A DNA stretch of 64,000 nucleotides from Corylus avellana (taxonomy: Eukaryota > Streptophyta > Magnoliopsida > Fagales > Betulaceae). The translations under genes were made by a program, and so were the position numbers. Within the stretch, counting starts at the first letter, position 1. Each line of letters opens with the position of its first letter. This document shows, piece after piece, positions 45,443 to 57,900 of the stretch. The notes under the pieces were generated by a model. It was not told the DNA's origin. It did no database searches and was given only the letters and a program-made list of their open reading frames with translations. The DNA lies in assembly GCF_901000735.1 (NCBI RefSeq), contig NC_081544.1:31056095-31120094 (forward strand), read 5' to 3'.

Positions 45443-48400
45443 TTGTGTCCATTATAAACGGATCTGCATCTTATAGGCCCATGAAGCTCATTACCTCAAG
45501 CCACACATCAAATTTTTTAAATTTAAACCGTAGCGTCCACTCTGCATAATGCCTATTATTTAATAAATTATGTATATTTATTTATTTTCTTGAGCTACAT
45601 CCGAAAATAAATAGGGAGATCAGGACGAGTCTTTCTTACACTTAATTCTAACATATGAAAGAGAAGCAAAGAATGTTGAAATGCATTCATAATAATGATA
45701 AGAAGCAACTCATTTGACAATAACATGTGCCCCAAGATTAACTCTCCTATAAACCTAAGAGCATAAAATTGTTCAATTATATATATATATATATATATAT
45801 ATAATTGTTATGTATCATTTAATATATAAAAAATACGTGGGCTTGTCTAGTAATACTTTTGAAGATAATTAAAAAAAAAAAAAAAAAAAATCCCTTTTAA
45901 TATTACATTAAAAAAATATATGCTTCTTACGTCATGCCAAATTCAGGTTTCTCCCGGTTTCTCTTTTGGTACCAATTTGTAGTTTCCAAAACCCTCACGT
46001 CGTCGGTCACCTTCGCTCGCGACCTCTTAATCACCTTCTATCGGTCTCCTTCTATTGCGAAGAGTAAGGCTGGCTCGTTCTATTGCGAAGAGTAAGGCGG
46101 CTTTTCATTGAGAGGTAAGCCTATTTACTTTAATTTCTCCTGCTATTTTTCGATTTCATGCTTTTAGTTTTCGTTCTTGGAAAATTGGGATAGTTTTGTG
46201 CTTACAAAAATAAAAATCTGGATTATTATGCAGTTGCTTTGTGTTCGATTTTGACTTTGTCGTTGTAGTTAGGGTTTGGTTGCGTTCAGCAATACGCCAA
46301 GCTTCTTCCTCGTGAGAGACGATTACGCTCTCTGATTTTTTGCTTAAGTCTGGTTTGGGTGTTTGAATGTGAATGTTATTTTTAGGGCTTTTGGTTAAGG
46401 CATATATTTGAGGCTAAAAGATTTGGTTTGTATTGATGAAACTGTTCTTTGGCAAGGACGCTTAAAGATTTTGGCGTTTCAATCGAATATATTTCCTAAA
46501 ATTACTATATAACTATATTAGTAATTTAAGACAGGGAAATGCTTCTTTGTATAAAATCTCTTGGTATTCTATTCATTATTAGTTTTTTTTTTTTACTTAT
46601 CAAAAAAATATATATATATTTCCTAAAAAGAAAATTTGGGCGAATTGTTATTTCACTTGTTCTGTATCGTTTTGAAAAGAATTGATATGTCCAGGAAGTT
46701 TTTATTTTTATTTTTATTTATTTTTTTTAAAAAAGCGCAGTAGCATAGGCATCCAGAATTATGTGCAAACTTGAGAGGAAATTGAAGAGGGGTTGCACCC
46801 AAGTGTCTTCCTCTTTCTTTTTTTTTCTTTTCAAGTACCATTTATGCAGACAATTATGCTATTGTTTTTTGTTATCGGCAGAGTAAAGATCTCCATCCCG
46901 TTCTCCTTTTCTTAGAGAGAAGTATTTATTTGATGGAAATTGGTAAGAATAGATTGATAAATCAACAACTTATCGATATGGGTAATGCTGTTTATGCTTT
47001 GTCAAATGTTAATGCAACGATTAAATTAATGACATGAACTATATTGCTGCCCTTGCACCATGGGACCCCAATCAACCATACATCCCTGTCAATTCCTTCC
47101 TCAGAATACTTTTATCAGAGACCATACACACCTGAGAAGGCCATCTAATGATATTTTACACATTGAGACCTACAAGATGCAGAGAAGTTACCTTCTGCAT
47201 CATTACTCTTTTTGACCCAAAGCAGCAGCACCCCACCTGAAGGACATACTGCACACAGATTATCCCAGCCAGTGACTTGAACCCAAAAGCAATGAGTTAA
47301 GAAACCTTTGCCCCAGTCAATTATCTGTAAAATGAACACTGGACCACCTTCTTCGGCAATCACTTTGAAAGATTTTCACTCAATCTGAAAAAAGCTACTC
47401 CTTCAATTAACCCAAAACTTGGTTGATTGTATAAAAACGGAGGCTGGGTAATTTCAGGATCTCTAGACGCTAGCGTGATATAACAGAATCATAATGAATT
47501 GGAAAAATAGGTCTGCTGGAAATATTCACCATTGTATTGCTTGTGGATTAAAATTTTATCTACTTTTAGCAACATATAATTAATTCTCAAAATGGTACCT
47601 CATTTCACTTTCATGTGCCAATCGAAATAGGGTGGAAATACCATCCTTATTGGTCTCATGTTGTGGATATGTTGTTTACTACCTGTGTATTTATGCTATC
47701 TTGAATAGTCATTTTCTTACATATGTTGTTGCCAGGCAGAAGTAAATGGGAGGAAAAGGAGTATCAAGAGGTCATTCTCAACCTGGAACTTCTTCTGGGA
47801 AGAAAAGACTGAAAACTGGCGAGACTAAAGGAAATCTTGATGATGTTGTTCTCATTGATGTTGACAGTGATCAATCTAGTAATGTTATTATTATTGACGG
47901 TCCCGAGCCTATACAACAGACTTTAAGAGGTTCCAATGTGCAGAGAAAAGGGAGAAAATTTCCACTTGAGGGTGTTATTAGTATTGACGATGATGAAAGT
48001 GATATCATGGACCATCCTGGAATCAGTGACAAAGGTGGTGGGGATCTGGATAGTGATGCCACCTCAAGTAAAAGATGTTGTCCTTCCTCTAAGAATATGC
48101 GGAATACTGTAGACTTGGATGGTGATGAATGTTGCGTTGTCCATGAAAAAAGATCTTCATTCAAGTTGTCGAAGTGCAATCAAACATACTCAGAGAAAAC
48201 TGCTAGCAGAAATCGTTATGGTTTGGATTCCGAGTTTGAGAGTGGTTCATCTGATAGCGATTGTTCTGATTGTGAGCTTATGGAAGGTTCTTTTGGAAAA
48301 CTTCATGAACAGTGGAAAAAAGCTTCTTTAAAGAGAAAACATGATCTTCCCAATGGTCAATCTGGTTCAGATGATCAGACCAGTATTTCTGGTTCCCATA

Positions 48401-51393
48401 CTGATAGCCCCACAAAAGTTGAAGTAGAAAATAGGACAGAAAAGCATCCAGAGGTCCCTGTTTGTTCAAGTTCTAGCAATGAGGATTGTGAAAAGGAAAA
48501 TTTGTTTGGCTTCTTTGCAAGTGGTGATGGATACATGCGGAGTACTTCCTTAGGCTCTGGTATGGAGAGCCCTTTTGTGAAATTTGATCATAGAGATCCT
48601 CCTCTCAGCCATGGGTGGCAGAGATGCAATCATGTTAATAGTGGTGGCGGTGGTTTTTGCCGTGGAGAACAAAGTCATCGAAGACATCCTTTATCAACTG
48701 ATCAAGGACAGAGTGATAAACAATCTAAATATGCAAGGTCCAATCAAGAAGGTGAAATACATGCTGGTCCTGATAGAGTTGTATCAACGAACAAAGATGG
48801 TGACTTTCCACAGGCACCTTCTAGTTGCAATTCCTTTGATGAAACAAATGATAATCTTGATAGAGTCACGACAAATGAAGCTGGTGGCAATGAAGAAGAA
48901 CAGGTTAATGGCATTGGCAATGGTTTTTGCAATGAAGAAGAACACCAACCCCAGAGTTCTTTATGGTCCAACCAAGAGCAGGGTGGTAAACGATCTAAAT
49001 GTGCAAGTTCCAATGAAGACAGTGAAGTACATGTTAATCTTGATGGAGGAGGTATATTCAGGAACAAAGATGACGGGTTTCAATGGGCACCCAGTTGCAG
49101 TAATTTTGATGAGAAAGATAGAGTTGTGTCGAATTCTCGATCATCTGGTGAAACACAGTTTGATAATGGTGTTGCTTGTGCTGAGTACAAAGTTAGAGCT
49201 TTTCCTGAAGAATCTTTCTTTTGCAACATCCCATTCAAAGGCAAGTCAGGAGTCGGTAATGAAAAATTTTTTTCTAAAGAAAAGGTTATAGAGGATTCTG
49301 AGCAAAGACATTTTAGCAACACTCAACGTACTGAAACACATTTGGTGGAAGCAAAAAAGGCATATGATGTAAGGGATCAATTACTTGCCCAAGATGGTGA
49401 TGTTACTCCCTCTTGTCAAACAGATATAATTAATGAACGAGAAAAGCTGAAGGAGACTGATGAATACAAGCGAGCAATTGAAGAAGAATGGGCATCTAGG
49501 CAGCGACAATTAGAAATTCAGGTTTGACATATATGTTAATTGTGGGTAGTTGCTTCTAAATGCCATTCTGTTTTCTCCCACGTCATATTTATCCTCTTCT
49601 AATTTTATACTGTACCATGTATTTGCATGACTGAATATCTTTTTTCCCCTCCTGATTTGCACTCACATTTTCTTATTTTGTCCATTGAGCAGGCTCTAAT
49701 ATTTGTGTGTGAATGTATAATTATTGCCTGGAATTGTTAAAGAAAGCACATGTGTGGTACACGCATATTGCCAGCTAATTTTTTCTTCTAATGTATTTCA
49801 TACACAGGTCATATGGATTAAATTGTCCGCTTTTATGCCTTCACATAATTCTCAACTATCTCTGTTGAATAACACTTATGTCCTATGAATTCTTACTAAG
49901 TATCCGATGCAGTTAATGGTCTAATGCATATCTAACAAACAAGAGTATCTATATGAACTATCACATTCTGCTCGATAATGTGTTAGTTATGTAGTTTAAA
50001 ACTAGGTACAATTAATGTTCAAGTTTACAATGCTTTTGAGATGATAAAAATTCTCTGAAAATTGTCTATGGTAAGAGTTTCTTCTGGTGAGATGGTAGGG
50101 ACATTAAATAAAAATTTAATTTATTAGAAGTTTTTTTACCCCTCTAAATGTTTTTTTAATTTTTTTTATTATTAGTAATTGAGATATTGTTAACAGTAAG
50201 ACACCCACGCACACAGGAGTTTAGCTGCCCTAGCCTTTGGAGGTAGCTAAACCACCCCCAAAGGCCATTGGGTTCGGCCGCTTCCTTTGGTAATCAGGGT
50301 TACTTCGGCCACCTCCAAAGGCCAGGTTGGGGGTGGGGGAACCACCCCTTGTGGCCATGGCCAAAGGGGATGGTTCGGCCACCCCCAAACCCCCTCGTTC
50401 TGTTAATTTTGTTTTTATTTTTTTCTAATGTGGCATTTTTAAAATGACATGGCAAAGTTAATTGGTGTTGACTCATTAATATGTACACGTGTCAAGATTT
50501 CATTAGATATGATGTGGCCATCAGCTTACATATCATTGCTTACCGTTAAAAAATCTAATGGATGTAGTGATTTGATAACATTGCATACTTTAAGAACTGC
50601 CTTTTACATTCTAAGGAGTGATTTTAATAAAAGGTAAAACTATAGAGCCCTTACAGTATTTCTAAATTTTTCTCTTTAGTTTTGAACATTTTTTTGGGGC
50701 TGTTCATGAGACATGTTCTTCACTTCTTATCTTAAAACCTTAGGTTGAAGCATATGGGCAAACCAAGAACTATTGAATTATTCAATAGTTGACAAACGTA
50801 TTAGCTGAAACTTAAATATACTTGCTCTTTTGCAGGCAGAAGAGGTACAGAGGTTGCGCAAGATAAAAAGAGCGGAAAGGCGTTTACTGGACATGCAAAG
50901 AAGGCAAAAGCAACGTGTGGAAGAAGTGAGAGAGACTCAAAAGAAGGTGTTGAAACTTTTGATTTAGCATAATAGATATATTATAACTTCCCTTCGACAA
51001 GGATGCTTTTCCTTAGCCTTCTCTGGTTTACCTTCTCTTGCTCTGCTTCCGCTTGTCTTTCTGCTACAGTTAGCTGTTTATGTATTTCCTTCTCAAGTTT
51101 AGCCAGACACGATTTACCATTTCGAAGATTGCTAATATTAATTTCTCCCCCTATCTTCTAAATGATGCCAAATACAGGATGAGGAAAATATGAACTTGAA
51201 AGAGCAGCTTCGTGTTGAAATAAGGAAGGAGCTTAATAAATTGGAAATGATGTGCATTGATATGGCTTCATTGCTTCGTGGTTTAGGAATCGAAGTTGGA
51301 GGTGGTTTTTATCCCTTGCCACATGAGGTGAGTTACATACATCACATGCCTAGATACGTACCTACCTACCTACCTATAAACGTTCATAGATAA
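45443..51393 (+). repeat. J-domain locus duplication, unit 2
   Basis: Second unit of 39377-45342, continuing beyond it into the last intron and exon of the gene. The 5' flank, UTR intron and all three shared exons are present. Confidence 0.9.
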
Positions 51394-52026
51394 TGGTTCA
51401 GTTCTTAGTTCTTATTGATATGGTGCAACTGAAACTTGCATACAAGTTTATGGATTTACATATTTCCATAGAACCTTTTGGTCAGAAGTCTTTTTGTATT
51501 ACAAAGTGCAATATGTTGCTTTTATGAGTGGGCGGAATCAATTGTTGGTTGGCAGGCTATTTATTATGATTATATATACTTGTAAGTTATGTTGGAAAAT
51601 GTCAGTGGACTATATTGATCCTTTGTTACTTATCAAAAAAAAAATATTGATCCTTTGTCACCGCTTTAGTAGTTTTGTGTATATTCTTCACTAACAAAAG
51701 CAAAACGCGCTACGATACTTGAAATAGAGATTTGTGTATTTGAATTGTGTGGTTTGGTTAGATTCTCATAGCATGAAGCCACGGGAAAAGTGGCCACACA
51801 TACACCTTATATCAAAACTCTTTTCTGTTGCTTTTCTTTTTTACGATAATATTTTTTTGATGAAGGGTGATGATGATTTCAGGTGCATGCAGCTTATAAA
51901 CGAGCCTTGTTAAAGTTTCACCCAGACCGGGCGTCAAAAACAGACATCCGCCAGCAGGTTGAAGCTGAAGAAAAATTTAAGCTTATCTCTCGCATGAAAG
52001 AGAAACTTTTAGGGACTTCATTTTAG
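47746..52026 (+). CDS. J-domain protein with C-terminal HPD motif, copy 2 (complete)
   Basis: Exons 47746-49521, 50836-50946, 51178-51327 and 51883-52026 give 726 residues. All introns are phase 0, and a UTR intron runs 46115-47735. The last exon encodes AAYKRALLKFHPDRASK, the J-domain helix II and HPD (692-694), needed to stimulate Hsp70 ATPase. A J domain at the extreme C-terminus is typical of a group of plant proteins of unknown client. The N-terminus has three hydrophobic-acidic motifs (VVLID 34-38, VIIID 47-51, VISID 77-81) resembling SUMO-interaction motifs. Residues about 297-385 and 388-468 are an internal repeat (GFC, NQE, PSC.SFDE, DRVV). A charged coiled coil covers about 565-660. 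There is no transmembrane or transit signal; basic clusters (KKRLK, KRKH) suggest a nuclear protein. The chaperone role is inferred from HPD only. Confidence 0.88.
51612..51658 (+). mobile_element. Ultra-short retroposition scar with perfect 15-bp TSD
   Basis: ATATTGATCCTTTGT occurs at 51612-51626 and again at 51644-51658. The 17 bases between them are TACTTATC followed by nine A. This looks like a 3' end with A-tail and almost no body, flanked by a target-site duplication. It lies in the last intron of the J-domain gene. Confidence 0.6.
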
Positions 52027-53292
52027 TGAGTGCTAACAGAAGAGTTTTAATTTTAATTAGAAATTTATCGATTTCAGTTGCATTGATTGTAGCCTATTTG
52101 TGGGGCTTGTATCCTAGTTAGTTTCCAATTTTCTTTCATATTTTATCTGATGTCCCTGAGCCAGTGAGTCAGGTCCCGCAAGTTGTATTTGTAACACAGT
52201 TATAATTTTCTCTTATTCTTTAAGGAAATCATTTTCAGCATCTGTGAACTGCAATATTCTCCATGCTTCGTCTCTCTCCACCCCCCACAATGTTGTGAAC
52301 CGCAATTAATTTTTGCCCTCCCAATTCTAGTTCCACCTATGTAAACATGTCAGACTTCTCAATTATATCCTTTTAATTTCGTGTTAGGTTTATGGATCGT
52401 GTCAAAAATTGTCAGTCCTATATTTTATAGTTATGATTTAATGTTGGTATATCTAACAATGTAAACGATGTCATATCATTTAATATTTTTTAATGATGTG
52501 CATATTTATTATGTGGCATCATCTACATTGTTTATACCAACCCAAGACTTGTAAAATACCCATAGAAAATTGACCAAAACTCATCTATGCCAACCTAGGA
52601 TATGAGGGGAGGACATTTTTAGGTCTAAGAATTTGTTACCTCAGCGATTTTCTTGATAGCTAAGTTGTGAAGGGACCCCTTGTATGGCAATGAGATTCTT
52701 GCGAAACAAAAGAAAGGTCATAGGGTCTCTGGTTGGGGTTGAAGACTTTCCGATGCTTAAGTTATCATCTTTATTTTTAGGTAAGAAAGATAATGAAAAT
52801 TTGCCTCTAATTATCCATGAATCGGTGTGTGTTTAGAGAGGTATGTGAAAAATGAGAGGGAGAGAGGGTTGTCACATAGAGAGAGAGAGAGAGAGATGAG
52901 GGTCATCGGAGAGGGAGAGAGATGAGGGACTCTAAGAGTCCTCTAGAGAGAGACGTGTGTGAGGGGGAGGAAGAAAGAATCAAAAGAACTAAAGAAGACC
53001 CATTCTCCTTTCTCATTTTATCTAAAGATGCAACAAAAAAAGAAAAAAAGAAAAAAAAAGTGTACACTAGGTGAGTGGGTAATGACATATTGAAATTCGA
53101 ATATATGTTTTTTTTGATTCACAAGTTGCTTAAAGTTTTATGGATATGTAGAGAGACAGAGCATCGTTACAATGTCCAAGACTTGGAAAATACACGTAGA
53201 AGATGGACAAAAACCGTCGTTTACGCCAACCCCCAGGATTCTATTGACTGCAACATGACTTTCTATGTTCCCAGAGATTGACCGCTTTGTAG
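52027..53292. other. 3' flank of J-domain gene and intergenic DNA
   Basis: The probable 3' UTR extends to about 52230. Beyond it the DNA holds a GA-rich tract (52856-52955) and a poly-A-rich stretch near 53035-53060. No supported gene before the promoter at 53293. Confidence 0.5.
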
Positions 53293-53300
53293 TATAAATA
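53293..53300 (+). promoter_or_regulatory. TATA box of small membrane protein gene
   Basis: TATAAATA at 53293-53300 lies 93 bases before the ATG at 53393. A pyrimidine-rich CTTTCTCTTTCCC segment follows about 15 bases later, where transcription would start. The spacing is typical of a plant core promoter. Confidence 0.6.
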
Positions 53301-53392
53301 CTCTACGAGCTTTCTCTTTCCCAGCATCTGTTCGATCAAGAGCTGAAAATTAGATCATCAATATTGACATCATTGTGGAGTGTGGGGTCATA

Positions 53393-53662
53393 ATGGGTGG
53401 CAGCGAAAGCTCACAGAACCATAAGAAAAACGACGATTTGGCTGGACATGTACATAGAGATGATGCGTCCGAGACAGTCGAGTTATCAGGTGGTGATATT
53501 GTCACAGGTGTTCTATTAGCGGGTCTCACAATTGCTGTCCTGTTTGGCTCAGGATCTAAATCTAAGAGGAAAACAATGATGACTCCTAAAAGGGGCACTC
53601 GCATATTCAGGGATGACTTTGAAGGAGACCCTGCGTCCTACTTTCGCGACTTGCGCAAGTAG
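53393..53662 (+). CDS. Small single-span membrane protein, 89 residues, unknown function
   Basis: An intronless frame starts MGGSESSQNHKKNDD and ends YFRDLRK. Residues about 35-53 (DIVTGVLLAGLTIAVLFGS) form one hydrophobic segment, preceded by a polar acidic N-terminus and followed by a basic stretch (SKSKRK, TPKRGTR). By the positive-inside rule the C-terminus would be cytosolic. A TATA box lies 93 bases upstream and AATAAA 55 bases downstream of the stop, so the whole unit looks like a real compact gene. I do not recognise the family and no catalytic motif is visible. The ATG at 53393 is the first in frame; the frame extends upstream only through non-ATG codons. Confidence 0.65.
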   Translation: MGGSESSQNHKKNDDLAGHVHRDDASETVELSGGDIVTGVLLAGLTIAVLFGSGSKSKRKTMMTPKRGTRIFRDDFEGDPASYFRDLRK

Positions 53663-53716
53663 TAAACATAATTTTTATATGGGATTTGGTCCTCTTCTCT
53701 TCTGTCTTCTATGTTC

Positions 53717-53722
53717 AATAAA
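53717..53722 (+). terminator. AATAAA polyadenylation signal
   Basis: AATAAA 55 bases after the stop of the small membrane protein gene, followed by GT/T-rich sequence. Confidence 0.5.
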
Positions 53723-54908
53723 GCTTTCGGTGTTGGGTCTTATATTTTTTGCTGGTTAAGGCATGCGGCTAAGGATACCCTTTACATTTAGCTGCGTAAA
53801 ATTCATTGGAACATGTCGTTTTTGATTGGAGTACTATGATGGATTGTGTTGTTATCTACGTGGGATGTTCTTTTCTTTTCTGTTTTCCTTCTATTTATTC
53901 TTGTGTCTAAACCTAATGTGTTTTGCATTTCCAGATGAATGTTCTCATTCTCTCTCTCTCTCTTTATTTGTCTCCCTCTTTCTCTCTTTAATCAAAGAGT
54001 AAGTTATATATGTTTGGAAAATTATGTCAAAAAAAAAAAAGGTATTTAAAAGATAATAGAGAAAATAAATAATTGAATGTGGAGTGCATTTGTAAAGTCA
54101 ATAGTTAAAATAGAAAAAACTAGCTTTTAATTAATTATTTTATATAGAAATGTAAAGTATCAATTGTCAATGCTCCAAGTCATCAAGCGTATGCAATAAT
54201 CTAATGTCTAACTCTCAGAGAGCTTCAGAATTTCTAACTTTGATATGATTGAATGAATAATTTGATGTTTTAACTTCCATCATATGAGTATTTATAACCA
54301 ACTAAGAAACACAACTTTTGGTAATGAAAGTTATTAATTCCAGGAGATACAACTCTTGGTTTTATATGGACCAACTCTACTGTGGGTATATTGAAGTCTA
54401 ATTCCTAACATATTGAGGTATAATTTTTATGTTTTTTTAATTGACAAGTTATGTGAATCCTGTATGCTAATATTGTTATACTAGTAGTAAGGCTTCCGAG
54501 AATTACACCCTTGCAAATTTCCGAACCCGCAGTCTATAACTCCCATCCGTGCAGTTTATACTTGCTTTAAATGTATCTTCGTTCATTATAAGCTGAATGA
54601 TATATAGATTAAATTAACTAAAAAAAAAAGATATATAGATTAAATCATCAAATTATTTGACTGCTTTGACTTGGCTTGACACATTGTGAGAATGTTAATA
54701 ATATTAGCACGGAGAATTGAAATTGAGCCTCTAATTCCAATTCTAGGCTTCAACTCAATGCGATCAAAAATATCCAAAGTACAACCCTATCCCCTCTTTA
54801 GCATGTATATATATATATATATAACAAGGCTACAACCAGAGGGAGGGCATGGAAATCAATGCTACTATGTATACCTAAATACATCTAACAAAGCATGAAA
54901 AGCCACCT
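53723..54908. other. Intergenic DNA between the small membrane protein gene and NOP14
   Basis: AT-rich with CT-rich (53951-53996) and AT (54808-54822) simple repeats. The right end is the 3' UTR of the minus-strand NOP14 gene. The ORF at 54686-54898 has no support. Confidence 0.5.
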
Positions 54909-57900
54909 TCATCTCCTCCTCTTACCGCCTTTTCCTAATTGCCCAGATTTGAAAGCATGTTCTTGCTCTTGAAGGAATGCTAAAGCCTTCCCATACTTCT
55001 CTGCTCTTTCTTCTTCATGCAGTCTCTTGTCTTTTTCTTTCACCTCAAATAAGAAAGAATTGTCTTTACGCAATTCACGAGCTGCCCCTTTAGCTTCACG
55101 TTTCAGAAGTTTCTTCAACTTTCTGCTCTCAGCCCGTTCACGATCTGGATCATAATCTCTCCCCTTGACAAAGCTGCAAAACAACATGACATTAAATGCT
55201 CCATTCCAGCTGTCCATTCTATGTAACGTTATCTAACACAACAAAGATTAATATTTGGGGAAAGGTGAAGAAGAGAGTAGTAAATTACTTCTCCTCAAAT
55301 TTTGGATTCAGTAATTTGATAGGCTGTGGCTTCTGCTTCCGCATTTGAAGTGGTCGTCGTAGCATGTAATGTTCCTCTGCTTTAGTCTTAATGAGTTGAG
55401 CAACATCTTTAAATTTATCTTGCAGCACATATGGCATGTTTTCCTGCTGTGCCACTTCAAATAGCAACATTGAAACCGGCAAGAACATTTCAGGGAAGGA
55501 ACTCAATCCCTCGTAAGTGTTTACATATTCACGTAGGGTTTCAATCACAGTTACCAGCACACTTGCCCTGCAAATTGAAGGATACAATTTTGATCAAGTG
55601 GCAACAACCTTGAGAAAGGGACATCCTTAAGGAACTACAAAATCTAATTTACAACATTTTGAACAGAACTAGAAATGAGACCCAACACTGACTGACATTT
55701 TTAACCTAGAATCTTGTGGGGATATAAATATATTCATAGAAACCATCTAAAGAAAGCGATCTTCATATTTTTGTGCCAGTCTAAATGGAGAACTTTCGAG
55801 GTTCGGTCATAAACAATATCTTGTCAACTGGGTAGTCAAAATAAGAAAGAGAAAAAACCAACAAAGTAATGCATAATTACTGGACAATATCACTATAACA
55901 CTATGGTATACCAGAGTGTATCAGCAAGTTCTATACCACAAAACAATATACCATATTGTAGCATTAAGTAATGTGATCAAACCCCATCAACTACAAACCT
56001 GAAGTTATCAGAGTTGAAAAAAGGCGAGTCCTCAGGCATGTCCATTATCATTGTGAAATTTAGAGGACTACTCTCAACTTCACAATCACGTACAGAAAGT
56101 AATGGACTGAGTGCTTTGAATTCCATAAGATGATAAAACTGCAAAAAGGTAAACAATCATGCAACTTCAGGATAAGTGTGCCCATCATCTGGTAACGTCT
56201 CAAGCAAAAGCAAGATAATTGACTCAATACTGTATTAAGAAAAAATTAGGTGCCTTCTAATATTAAAAAACGTGATCCAAAACACAAATAATGGATCAAA
56301 GAATCATACTTGAGAATCCTGACATGAAACCTGTTTCCTGTTTGTAGCTGCCATCAGCAAAGTTCGGAGAAACATTATTGCTTCAGGACAGAACTTCTTA
56401 GATTGTCTAGTGACCTGCAAAATGAATTAATCGCACAAATAACTCAAAATCACAACTGATGAAAAATGTGATGACATACAAGTTCAATCAAGGCTAATAA
56501 AGAAAGCATACGCAAAATCAAGGAGTACAGAATAACAGGTATGCATAATGAAGAAACACAATTGGATTAGCACAGAACTCAAATGAAATTGATTAATTAT
56601 GTAACAAAATGTATTATTAATTATGCAAAGGTCATTCAGAAGAGTCAAAAAGTACTTGTGGTAACTTTTATCATGATGCAAGGGGCAAGACATGCATTTT
56701 GCTTTAATTTAGTTTTATGTTTTATTTAATTGTCTTGAGTCAAGGGTATTTTTGGTAATTCAATAAATGGGCATTGCCTTCAATTAGGATTAGGATTTAG
56801 TCGTGAGTCTATTTAAGAGTGATTTTTACTCCAATGGAGGGGGACTTTGATGGAATAAAAAATACGTAGAATTAATCCACCTTATTTCTCTCTTTCACAC
56901 CAATTTCTTCTCTCTTCCCGTACTTATTCTCTCTTTCTCCTCCTTTTAACTTCTTTCTTCCTCCCCTTTACAGCTTCTTTCTCCTCTCTTTTCCCTACTT
57001 TTACCTACTGATTTTGTGATCATTTGTTGTACTACATCACCTTCCACAATGTTGTGTTGCACGATGTTTTAACCTAGACCAAATCAACCTGTTGCATCGT
57101 CAGCCAGTCATCATCTGGTCCAGTCAAAGTTATTTGACAATTTTTGGTTGACAACCAAATTGGAAAGTGTTTGGCCACAGTCCTACCACCATGTGGCCTA
57201 TGGGTCATTGCACTTTAACAAGTACTACATCCGCAACAGGAATTGAACCGAGGTTTGTGAACAGAAGTCCTCAAATACAATGCCTTATTACTTTTCATTG
57301 ATCATTAGGCCAATGGAAATATTGTATGCCCTATATTTCTTTATAACAGATATCCAAAGCTTCTTACATGTTTTTCCCCAATAACAAAAGTAATTCTCTA
57401 TAAACACATTATGATTAAAATAAGTGTGTATGTTCGTATAAGTTCTATATTATATCAGGACCAAATAAGTCATTGTTTTATGTATAAATTATCTTTAATT
57501 TGACAATCCAGTGATTAAATATTTTATTGTGTCATGCTAATATTATAAGTTCATGTAGGTTGACCTGACGGTCTGAACAATGACCCACGTACCAGGGACT
57601 TCTCTGGGTAATTGCAGTAGCATGAAGATCACAAACATATGATTGAAGAGATAATGCTCTTGTAACAACTTTCTAAGACTCTTCAACAAACCTTATTAAA
57701 CATACCATAAGGACATTGCAGAAATTGAGGAAAGAAGAAATGGAAAATAGTTATAGAAAATACATACAGAGAGAAGCATAGAGCATAAGAAAGATCCAAT
57801 TGCAATATCCCGACCCGATACAATAGGACAGCGCATCAGATATTCACACATCAACAATACTGCTGGAGTCATGACCACATGACGAAAGTCGGAGCAAGGG

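Noticed and set aside
57195..57330. Possible second SINE on the minus strand (GGTTCAATTCC-like B box)
   Set aside because: The A box is weak, no A-tail or target-site duplication could be found.
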